Shown: one piece after another, positions 26,698 through 36,177 of the stretch | How positions within the stretch are numbered: position 1 is the first letter of the stretch | Layout: each line of letters begins with the position of its first letter | From: Diphasiastrum complanatum | Lineage: Eukaryota; Streptophyta; Lycopodiopsida; Lycopodiales; Lycopodiaceae | Assembly (NCBI GenBank): GCA_029204225.1 | Contig: MU832096.1 | Location: forward strand, 1 to 64,000 | Reading direction: 5' to 3' | DNA length: 64,000 nucleotides | Program-made: the position numbers and the translations under genes | Notes under the pieces: generated by a model | What the model was told of the DNA's origin: nothing | The model's input: the letters and a program-made list of their open reading frames with translations, nothing else | Database searches by the model: none

Positions 26698-27152
26698 GAC
26701 CTATGCTGAGCATAGGTTGTGGTCGAGTCCTTACTAACAACTTATGCTTAGCATAGGACGGAGGGTGGATTCTTCAATTCTAACCTCCTTTCGACCTATG
26801 CTGAGCATAGCTTTCATCTCTGGTCCTGTTCCAACCTATACTCAACATAGGTTAGCAAGCAAATTGCGAAGACATCCTATGCTCAGCATAGGTCATTACT
26901 CGCGCGCTCTTGTCCAACCTATGCTGAGCATAGGATGTCTTCGCTATTTGCTTGCTAACCTATGCTAAGCATAGGTTGGAAGAGGACCAGAGATGCAACC
27001 TATGCTCAACATAGGTCGAACCGTGGTAAGAATAAAGAAATAACGTCGGAATCCTATGCTGAGCATAGGATATTACTAAGGACCCGAGCACAACCTATGC
27101 TCGGCATAGGTTAAAGGAGAGGATTGGTGCAGGCACCTATGCTGAGCATAGA
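26698..27152. repeat. Cluster of eleven CCTATGCTGAGCATAGG palindromes, partly in a ~100-bp-arm cruciform
   Basis: Near-perfect palindromes sit at about 26698, 26741, 26794, 26833, 26874, 26916, 26957, 26997, 27052, 27092 and 27134, spaced about 40-55 bp. Arms 26790-26893 and 26916-27018 are also inverted copies of each other, including the unique spacers. At least seven weaker copies lie outside the cluster (24228, 24311, 24361, 26068, 27221, 27701, 27771), all inside the element. The cluster is upstream of both divergent genes, so it may bind the transposase or a regulator. That role is inference. Confidence 0.85.
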
Positions 27153-27816
27153 TTACCCATGTTGCAAGAAGATGAATACAAATTAAAATATGAATATTTT
27201 CTTATGCAAGAATTTATTACCCATGCTAAGCATAAAGCAAAGCTAGAAAATGACAATAATCTTACTGTCAAAAAATCTGGAAGCGAGAACGTATGCGAAA
27301 TCTTATAGAAAGCCGTGACTTGGTCGTAGCGATTGCTTTGGCAGCATGTGGGCTTCTGAATTCGCAAATGAGGTGAGTTATGCTTGGACCATGGTCCCTA
27401 AATAATTTTTTTTTCGAGACCCCCGTCTCACGCCAGTCCTCCAGCTTACTTCAGGACCAAGTTGTCGCGACTCACCTCACCCCACGCCGACCTCGAGTAT
27501 TAGTCCAAACAGTCCAAACCTAACCCTAAACCTAAACCTAAACCTAACCCTAACCCTAAGAATGCTGCCAAACAGTATTCAAGGCATGGTAGCCGCCGTA
27601 AATTTTTATTAACCAATTACTTTTTAGGCTTGTTGCTCATTTGCATTTAGTTGGTTTTTCTGTGTACATCTATTGAGGTTCGCATAGGTTTTTATTTGTT
27701 CTATGACTAGCATAGGTTGCAGTTATGTTTGAGGAGCACATTTAGTGTGGTGTTAACTATTTGAACGGTTCTATGCTTAGCATAAGTACGTAGTTAAAAA
27801 ATAATTTGAGGCTACG
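27153..27816. promoter_or_regulatory. Putative bidirectional promoter region of the DNA element
   Basis: The spacer between the divergent gene remnants. It includes a GC-rich patch (27415-27500), the telomere-like tract, and further copies of the CTATGCTTAGCATA palindrome. No clear TATA box could be fixed. An upstream exon of the minus-strand gene could also lie here. Confidence 0.4.
27516..27560. repeat. Interstitial telomere-like tract
   Basis: About seven degenerate units of CCTAAA/CCCTAA, related to the plant telomere repeat CCCTAAA (telo-box). It lies between the two divergent genes. Telo-boxes occur in many plant promoters; a relic of telomere addition is the alternative. Confidence 0.8.
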
Positions 27817-30800
27817 ATGTCAAGTAGTTCTACCTCTTCTATTCCAGTAGTTGTAACTCAATATGTTGCAACAAGTGCAACATCTTCATCTAACATTCCC
27901 AATGAAAGTTTTTTTTATAAAGCCACTCATGAATCTGAACATATTTTGGTAAACGATGTGGCATCATCATCATTTACCCGTTCATCATCTAAAATTTCTC
28001 GAGAAAGTACTTTTCAAGAAATGACGTCTGTAACTCAACTTGTATCAAATCTTTCGACCTCATCCTCCTCTTCAGATACAGGCTCGGCACAACTAGAACA
28101 TTGTTCTCTTGAACAAGTTGAATCATTGAGTGATGAGTCAAAAGCTTCAGTTCACTCAGTTACTGATTCTAGTAAATCAACAGATCCACGTAAGTTTGTT
28201 GATCCGCGACGTTCAAGTTTTTCTCATGTTCGTAGGAGACCTTCTCAAAGTAATGTTCGTCGTGTTAAATCTAAAGGGCTATATTTGTTGAAAATTTAGA
28301 GCCTTCTGAGGGTCATGAACATCTTGGGGTTGGAGCCAGAATTCCCAGTCATGAAATTCCAACACCTTCTCAGCCAGTTCAAGCACCTACTAGTGTCACA
28401 GGTTCAATTTATAGATCAGACTCCAAACAAAAAGAAAAATACAAGAGAGACTTGAGATCCTCACCTGATTTAACGAATCGTCAAAAATAGTTGATTACAA
28501 AATCTGAGATTCGAAAGGTACGAAATATTATTTGCTGCTCATCCTGTTATTTGCAAAAGCTGAGTATCAGAGAAATTGAAGAATTAAAATCAAACTTCTT
28601 TTTACGAAGTAAGGATGAGAGAAATTACTATTTGTGTGCAATAGTGAGGCTGGACAAAAATTCATTTTTGTATTTTTTAAATGCTTTGGAGGTTTGTCGC
28701 AAAGCTTACAAAGCAATTCACACAATCGGAAACGCACGGCTTCAACGAATGCATGCATGACTTCAGAAAGACCCAACATTACGGGAATCCTTACAGGGTT
28801 GAACTGTTTCTCCAAATGCTTTAAATGCAACTGCTTGGCTAAAGCATTTCATAGATGTGCACGGAGAAAAATTGTCTAATTCCTTATATTTTCACTTGTC
28901 GAAAATTTTACAAAATTAGAAATATTTTTTATTTACAAAGAGTTTGCAAAAATAAAAAATGTTCCCTATTTGAGTTACTTATATTTTCTTAGAATTTGAA
29001 AAAGAGATTTTGGACTGGTAAAGATTCTCAAAAAATCATGAATGACAGTATGCTCCACTTGCAAGTTGTTAAAGTCTGCAAAACAACTTGCAAAGACCAA
29101 TGACGAGAAAGGTAAATATTAATCAAATTTGTCATTCATTTTAATACTTTCTGTTTTGAAAAAATTTATGTTGCAGTTTTTTTGAACACCATTATGTTGC
29201 AGTCTTTTGAACACCATTATGGTATGATCTTTATTTTATTAAATAGAGATCAACAAACAGTTGAAAGACAAAAGTTGGCCAAGCATCAAAAGAAATGTTT
29301 GGAATGTCCACAAAAATATCTGGGACTTGTTATTGATGGCATGGATCAGAAGAAAACAATGTTGTCTCATTTTGTCAGAGTGCCCAAAAATTTGAACAAG
29401 GCAGATTTTATTCAGGTTCATCTCGTTGGAGCACTTGTGTTTAATGGCACTTTGGAGTCCAAGGTCTTTTTTAATTATCCCAATGTTCGAAATGATCCAA
29501 ATTTGACGATCACCATTGTACATAAGATAATGTGCGAATTTGGTGAAAATCTTCCAAAAATACTTTATTTGCAGCTTGACAACACTGCTAGGGAAAATAA
29601 AAATCAAACTGTTTTGGCATACTTGTCTATGCTAGTTGTAAAAATTTCAAAAAAGTAAAAATAGGATTTTTGTTGGTAGGACATACCCACGGTCAAATTG
29701 ATCAAATGTTTAGTAGCTTTTCTAAGAGGTTGAGACGCAAGAAAGCATTTTCATTACCAGTGCTTCAAAGCATTGTTGAGGAATCGTATGTGCCAAAGCC
29801 AAACGTGTCATTTATCAAACACACATATGATATTCGTGATTATGATGCGTCCAATGAAACAGAGCGATGCGTAGCTAATATTAATGATATTAGCTTTCAA
29901 CACTAGTTTAAAATCAAATGTAACGAATCAGACATTATATTATTATGGGGCAAACTATTTTCAAATTCAGTTTCGTGGTTACCTCTTGAAGGAGTTCGAT
30001 TTTTGCTTAACATTCCATCGACTCAAATCAAGCTTGTTGTGTTGTCTTCCTTGAAGTCCTTGCTAGAAGAACAAAAGGCGCAAAGAGAACATCGTGAGAT
30101 TGATCCATTTGCCTCATTAAATTTTTTGGAATCAAGTATTCAAGCAGCTTATCATTTTTTTTGATGAGTTTGATCAGCATTGGTGGATGGACCTTTTCGA
30201 GGAACAAAAAATCAGTTTGCTCAATCTCGAACATACATCAACAACTGATGAATTTCATTGGCCTCATAAATTAGGAACATCAACTACGATTGTCAAACCT
30301 TCAGATCTTCCTCGAGATAATGATTTCCTGCAGCTTGTGCAAGGTGAGGAACGTGAAATTTATGTGGGCTCAAGGAAGAATAGGCAAAGTGTAAAAGTTG
30401 CAAAAATGAAATGGCGCGGTGATTTGAATGAAATCCAAATTGGAAGCCTTGTTGCACTTCTAGCTTCAGAAAACAATGAAGGACATCCATTTTGGATTGC
30501 CAAAGTACTTGGTTTTATTCAAAATAACAATCAAACAAAAGTACTATGTGTCCATTGGTTGCGCACCACTTCAACAAATGCTTTTTTGGGAAGGTACGAA
30601 CTCGAAATGTTGCAAGTAGATCCAAAGGGCAAGAGAAAGAGATTGCCAAAAAATCAACCAAGAGTCGACGATTTGAATCTACAGGATGTAGATGTTTTGG
30701 CATTTAATTTTGAATTAACAATGACCAATCATCTACGAAAGTCAACAATATCTATATTGAAAGAACGACTTGGATTACTTGAAAAACCATTATCCTCCAC

Positions 30801-30996
30801 TCGTCATCAACAGAGAAAAGCTGATTTACAAGATTTTTTGTCAACATTAGATGCGGATTTTGAGGAAGACATGCCAGTTGACTCTGATGAAGAAGACGGG
30901 TCTTCCACTTCATCAGCTGAAAACGAGAGTGTTGAGAATATGTCAAGTTCTGAATTGAGAGGCATCAGTGAAAATTCCTTAGAAAATGTACTTTAA
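27817..30996 (+). pseudogene. DDE/RNase H-fold transposase-like gene with C-terminal reader-like domain, frame-broken
   Basis: Pieces in order: a Ser-rich N-terminus (27817-28299, ATG 27817); a segment with ICCSSC and VCRKAYKAI-like motifs (28491-28757); an intron (29112-29176, GT...TTGCAG); then the core. Core motifs are LVIDGMDQ (about 29326), LQLDNTARENKNQ (about 29572) and VGHTHGQIDQMF (about 29673), a D-D-D pattern with the GHTH signature that I associate with the DUF7869 family, probable RNase H-fold nucleases. After a WLPLEGVRFLL stretch (29970-30006), the last frame (30187-30996) holds an SLVALL...PFWIAKVLG...VHWL domain resembling chromo/BAH-like readers, and an acidic tail. Frame changes lie near 29650 (A-run) and 30160 (T-run), with further stops at 28298, 28488 and 29904. 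Family naming is from memory and unverified. Confidence 0.7.
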
Positions 30997-31298
30997 AAAA
31001 AAGAATGTGCAAATATAATTTAAGTTATTTTGTATTTCAATGGGATTTTGAGTTTCAAAAATCATTTGTTCTCTTGAATTATTATTTCATTTGTAATTAT
31101 GATGGTTTTATGAAGTTTGCAACAAAAAACTTTTAGTTCTTTATATAAAATATGTATTTTTTTTGCTTTTTTTAAAAACAAAATTTAGAGATTTATTAAA
31201 AAAATCCATGATTTTGGCCTTAAACTAGGACCATTAAAAAACACCAAAAAAGATTACTCTTTTTCATGTCAAAGTCCCAAAACAAATGTCATCGTGTT

Positions 31299-31770
31299 TA
31301 AAATGATATTTATTTTCTATATGCTTCATGTGTGCATGAAATACAATATTCTTAACTAGTTGAATAGCACTTTGGCTTTCACACCTGATTACTGTAGGCT
31401 TACTTTGCAAGATGCCAATGTAATTACATTATTGTTCTAGCCATATTGCCTCTTGTGTAGCTGAACATAGGGCTTTGTAATTTGCTTATGTTGTAAAAAG
31501 AGCAACTTTTTCTTGTTTCTTGCTAGACCAAGAAAATACACCATTGCCAACATAAAAAATATAACTAGTGGTGGATCATCTATCGTCCATACAGCCTACC
31601 CAATCTGAATCAATGAAGCCCTATAAAACTAATAAAGCTTGTTGTCTATCATACGACATTGTTAGAGATTTTGGGCGAGTAAAATCCCTTGATGCATCAT
31701 TTGTGCGACGCATATTGAATCAAATCATGATGGCGAGTCAAAATGACATGACTGATTCTACTTGATTATG
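31299..31770 (-). pseudogene. Copia RNase H, 5' part of the split antisense element
   Basis: The minus strand reads DSDWVGCMDD, then SWSSKKQEKVAL, then a damaged SxAEYKA region with a stop, SAIQLVKN, and HAHMKHIENKYHF at the breakpoint. It continues at 22149 after removal of the DNA element. Two or more stops show that the copia copy was already, or has since become, inactive. Confidence 0.8.
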
Positions 31771-32965
31771 ACTTCAAAGTTGTTAGAATCGATAGGTTCG
31801 ATTACGTAGACAAACACCCGGTAGGTGGGGGGTATGTGGGAGGTTAACCACCATTGAAATTAGTGCATGATCGAAGGGGACTGTATAGTCATGCCCTATA
31901 TGGATCACGGTAAAATGATCAACGTGGAAGGTGAAAAAGGCCCTCTGGACTACAAAAAGGTCCTACATGAGAGGTACGTCCATCGTGTCTAAGCCTGTGA
32001 CAGTCAAAACTGCTAGGCCACCATTAGTGCAAAGAGTTGTGAGCTCTTGCTCTGTAAGCATGGGCATGATGGTGTGTTGCAATGGTGCATGAGCAACAGG
32101 GGATCGACGGATAGATCGGAGAGAAGTCTCTCTCTCCTCTCGGCTACGGGAAGTGGATGTGGTCGGTGATGAGGACTGGTTTGCTGGGACGAGGATGGTG
32201 AGTGGTCGTTCGGGATGATGAGGTGGGGCTCGAAGAATGGCTAGGACTAGATGGTGGGGCGGTGCTCCTGGTGAGTCTGACTCATTGTCCAGGGGAAGGA
32301 GACTCGTTGTCCAGGGGAAGGAGAGTCGTTTGAAAGTCGATGTTTCAATGCCATGTAGGCAATCAGGGGTTATTTCAAGGTAGGAGGGTCAAAGAAAAAA
32401 ATGGAAGCTATAGATGAGTTAAAAAGGCTAATAGCGAGTTAGGACAAGTAAATGACTTATGGTAAGTAAATGGATGACGGCGAGTAAGGGCGAGTAAAGG
32501 GAAATGGTGGAAAATGAGTTCAGGAGGCTGCTGGACTAATGGCGAGTAAAGTGGATGGGGGATGGGCGAGAAACACAGATGGCGAGTAAAAGGTTCTGTG
32601 CACGAGTTAGGATGAGTAAATGAAAACGGTGAAAAATGGTGCGTGAAAGGTGCGGGCCTGATGGCAAATAAGCTATTCTTCTCTTTCCATTCTTGAATAT
32701 CTTTGCATGTTGTTTCATAATTTAAATGCCAAGCTTGGCCTAGAAAAAACTCAAGCTATATGGGTTTCTCAAGTCTAGTTAGTAGTATACAACTTGCATA
32801 TAGATTATAGACTTAGAAATGTGATTAATATGCTTGTAAAAACTTGTGGAATATCACATGCAATGGTTGTAAGTGATCCATAGTGACATGCAAGGCATGC
32901 ACAAAGTGAAATCGACACATGCATGATGATTTGTACAATTCTAGTTGGAAAAATGACACTTGGTG
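31771..32965. other. Non-coding stretch with degenerate GGCGAGTAAA repeats
   Basis: No supported gene. Between about 32410 and 32690 the motif GGCGAGTAA(A/G) and variants recur at least six times at irregular spacing. GTTGTCCAGGGGAAGGAGA occurs twice near 32285-32330. Earlier sequence (31800-32250) is GC-richer than its surroundings and unassigned. Confidence 0.45.
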
Positions 32966-33265
32966 TAGGGATCAAGTTATTACTTCACGACTTACATCAC
33001 ACTCAGTTCAATGCTACTACCATTCTATGTAACTACTTGAGCTGTATTTCACTGTCACTAAATCCCAGATTTCATGGCAAATCCAGGCACATAGAAATCC
33101 AGTATCACTTCATTCGGCAGAAAGTTTTCTTAGGGCAAGTGATCCTCTAATACTGCTCCACAACAGAAATGGTCGCAGACATCTTCACCAAAGCGCTTCC
33201 CAGGATCAAGCAACAGAAGTTCTTCAACATGCTGAACCTGACGAAGATACCAAGGCACCAACTGT
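32966..33265 (+). pseudogene. Copia RNase H C-terminus (3' end of an element upstream of LTR D)
   Basis: The translation reads HDLHHTQFNATTILC, IEIQYHFIRQKVF, a TAA near 33150, TTEMVADIFTKALPR, and a tail, followed by the purine tract TTAAGGGGGAC and the LTR. It closely matches the minus-strand copy at 51848-52140. Everything upstream of about 32966 is lost. Confidence 0.85.
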
Positions 33266-33280
33266 GACCTTAAGGGGGAC

Positions 33281-34361
33281 TGTTGAAAATTAAGCCCACA
33301 ATTGTCTCCTTGGTGAATCATAACTTAGGCAGCCAACAATTTGAAGAACGTCTACAACGAGCTTTTGGCTGATCTCCAGCAAAGGGTAACCAATCCTATT
33401 ATAATTTCAAGTTCAGATGTTAAGTTTAGTAACTTGAAGACATTCAAGACTTGGCCATCTTCAAGGACTTCCACAAACTTGCATTCAGAACAAGTCTGCA
33501 AATTTACATTACTTTTTGAACAGTCTGCAGAAATACACTAAGTGTCACGCAGTTCGCATTTTTTGCACTTTCCCAAAAACTGCGAAACTTGTCTTCGACT
33601 TCTTCCGTTCAACTATTTTGAAGAAGTCAACTTGTTCACAGTTCAACAATTTAACTATTTTCAACACCTTCGGCTTTTTCACATTTTCTCAAATAATACA
33701 AAGAAAGATGAATTCCAGAAGGTCCTCTATTTTTAAGGGTTAAACTATTAAATACACCTGTGCCAATTTTCTAAGGGCACTTTAAACTTGTTTACAGCAC
33801 CTTCACCTTTTTTGCAAAATCCCAAAGAGAGAGAAAAATGTCGAAGGTCGTCTATTCTGAATGAGGTACGTTCCCATGTCACTTCCCAAAATTTGCGAAG
33901 TGAGAGAATTTACGACGTCCTCGTCAGCGTCAACGATCCTGATTTGTTGACCGTATATACTATGTACAATTGTCACAAAGCCATATGCTTCCAAGTACAA
34001 CGACTTTCCTAATTAGGTGACAATCATTCAATGTAATACATGGATGAAATCTATAAATAGATCATCCAAGCACAGATAATTGGTTGCTCAGTCCATGAGA
34101 CACATTATTTGAGCCTCCCAGTTACACCGTCATTCTTGGTTGTAATTGTTATTTGTATTGTGCTTCAGTGTAATATAGTAGTAGCTGAATTAATTTTTAA
34201 AATCTTGTTGGACAATCAAAACGCATAAAGTGATTATCTTTAGCATAAGTTGTCAATTAGATTGGTTTTGCACCTAGCAGCCGATTAGGACGGGAGAGCT
34301 ATTCCGCAATATTCATGCTCTCTTCTCCGTTCTTGTTCTTCCTATCTCTCTTGCCCCATCA
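33281..34361 (+). repeat. LTR of copia family D/E (1081 bp)
   Basis: Starts TGTTGAAAATTAAGCCC after a polypurine tract and ends GCCCCATCA before a primer binding site. A TATA-like CTATAAATAG lies at 34051-34060. Since RNase H precedes it and gag follows it, one LTR joins the tail of one element to the head of another. The minus-strand counterpart at 50459-51834 is about 300 bp longer. Confidence 0.85.
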
Positions 34362-34364
34362 GAT

Positions 34365-34376
34365 TGCTATCAGAGC
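34365..34376 (+). other. Primer binding site, family D
   Basis: TGCTATCAGAGC, one mismatch from TGGTATCAGAGC, three bases after the LTR. Confidence 0.8.
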
Positions 34377-34429
34377 GTAGTCCAAATAAACCGAGAGATT
34401 AAGTTTGTCTATTTGTATACTGTTATCAT

Positions 34430-35778
34430 ATCTCATATAGGTAGCTCTTCATCTTCATCACTCAGTGAAGCTAGAGTCATTGACAAGTTCAATGGTTCTA
34501 ACTTCTACATTTGGAAGTTGAAACTTAGAATAATGTTGATTGGGATGTAGCAAAAGGTGCAGACCTAAAACCAGAAGATGGTGATCAAGTAAAGACCTGG
34601 AAGATCAAAGATCAGAAGGCCTTAGCATGTATCACACTCAATCTGGTCGACTCCCAAATATCTCACGTTACCACGTGCAAAACCTCTAAGGAAGCATTGG
34701 ACTTGTTATCAAGTATCTATGAGACTCACGATGTAACCACAAGATTACACTGTTACTTTCTCATCTGAGTAGTGTACAATACTCGAGGAAGATACTACTC
34801 TGACTACATGCACTAGAGTCGGAAATCTTTACGTACTCTCTTACATTAACTAGTATCTCTAATGAAAATGTAAACGACAATGTTGTTCTGTGGCATAGCC
34901 GATTTGGACACGTGAATACAAGATCAGTATTTTATATGCTTTGTAATAATTTAGTCGATAGTTTGAATTTTCCATCTTCATTAGATAGGAAATCTTTCTT
35001 TTGTGAATCATGCATCTATGGGAAGCACTCTAGAAGCAAGTTTCCAAAATCACATTCCATCAAATCAAAGCATGTATTAGATCTTGTACATAGTGATCTC
35101 TATGGTCCAATGCCAACTCCAGCCTTAGGAGATGTAGTCTATTTTATCACTTTCATAGATGATTACTCCAGATGGTCTACAGTCATGTTCATTAAGCACA
35201 AATCTGAAGCCTTTGAATGCTTCAAGAGATTCAAGGCCATGGTTGAGACACAAACGTCTAAGAAAGTGTAGGCACTCCGAACTGATGGTGGCGACAAATA
35301 CATCTCCAATGAGATGTCCGACTACCTGGTTGAACATGGCATCAAAAGACAGTCCAATACTTCTTATTAACCTCAACAGAACGGGATTGCAAAAAGGAAG
35401 AACCGAACTCTTCTCAACTCAGCCAAATCAATGCTACATCAAGCACACCTACCTACAAACTTCTGGGCAGAAGCTACTGCCACAACCTGTTATGTGCAGA
35501 ACAGATCCAACACCAAAGTTGTCAACAACAAGACTCCTCATGAAGTTTGGCATGGGCACAAGCCTAGTGTCAGCCATTTAAAAATCTTTGGTTGTATATG
35601 TTTTGTTCACATTCCTAAACAGCTTAGGAAGAAGCTAGATCATAGGACAAATAAATGTATTTTCATTGGCTATCTTGATGAACATAAAGCTTTTAAAGTT
35701 TATGATCCATCCACCAATGTAGTGTTTGTCTCTAGGGATGTAATATTTCAAGAACATGCATATTATGATTTCAAATAG
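34430..35778 (+). pseudogene. Copia element D: gag start joined to integrase, defective
   Basis: The gag N-terminus (SSSSSLSEARVIDKF) is followed by an early stop. Near 34755 the gag sequence jumps directly into protease/pre-integrase sequence, deleting the zinc knuckle and protease compared with the copy at 48.8-50.4 kb. The integrase part (34912-35778) keeps FCESCIYGKHSRSKF, LVHSD and FIDDYSRWST. A TAG follows KKV at about 35269, a TAA precedes PQQNG near 35369, and a last stop is at 35778. No reverse transcriptase follows; the LTR of element C abuts. Confidence 0.85.
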
Positions 35779-35851
35779 CCATTGATAGATAAAGGTATGT
35801 TATTTCATCCTATTCTACGTAGCATTCAACCTTCTAACGTTGATGATTCAC

Positions 35852-36121
35852 TTAGAATTTTCTTTGAACAGGAACACAGATCATGCTACATAGTAACACA
35901 GACAGAAAACACTCTCCATAGCAAGCTCACATAGCAACTGTATTTCTCAAAATGAAATTACATTATACATATAGTTGTTCACTCAAGCAACCCATGCATG
36001 ACCTAGGTTGTCGTTGGCGGGACGCGTGTCCCGTCGACTTGCCTCGTGGCAAGGGCAACCAATCCTTATCAACTGATAGGACCCACAGTACAGCAGCACA
36101 GTGATTCTACTTTAATTCTAA
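35852..36121 (-). repeat. 3' LTR of copia element C (270 bp)
   Basis: On the minus strand it starts TTAGAATTAAAG and ends GAAAATTCTAA, so its ends are inverted copies. It matches the LTR at 40580-40847 with visible scattered differences (roughly one per ten bases by eye), indicating an old insertion. A polypurine tract precedes it (36122-36133). Confidence 0.85.
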
Positions 36122-36133
36122 CTCTCTCCCTTA
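36122..36133 (-). other. Polypurine tract of element C
   Basis: The minus strand reads TAAGGGAGAGAG immediately before the 3' LTR, the usual site for plus-strand DNA priming. Confidence 0.75.
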
Positions 36134-36177
36134 AAGTAGAGTCTACTTTTTACACAATCATATACATAGCTTTAAAG

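Larger units (their letters stand above)
22154..31298. mobile_element. 9.1-kb TIR DNA transposon carrying transposase-like and ParB-methyltransferase-like genes
   Basis: Left end AACATGATGAC (22154) and inverted right end AACACGATGAC (31298) match at 10 of 11 positions. Flanks carry a direct repeat, TAAA (or TAAAA if the element starts at 22155), at 22150 and 31299. Removing the insert plus one repeat rejoins the antisense copia RNase H in frame (KYHF then IRRK), which confirms both boundaries. Inside are two divergent gene remnants, a central palindrome cluster and a telomere-like tract. Non-coding parts are very AT-rich. I do not recognise the superfamily. Frame breaks in both genes suggest this copy is no longer autonomous. 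Confidence 0.85.

Noticed and set aside
26698-27152. CRISPR-like array of regularly spaced palindromes
   Set aside because: The repeats are imperfect, some spacers are inverted copies of each other, and the setting is a plant transposon. No cas genes exist nearby.
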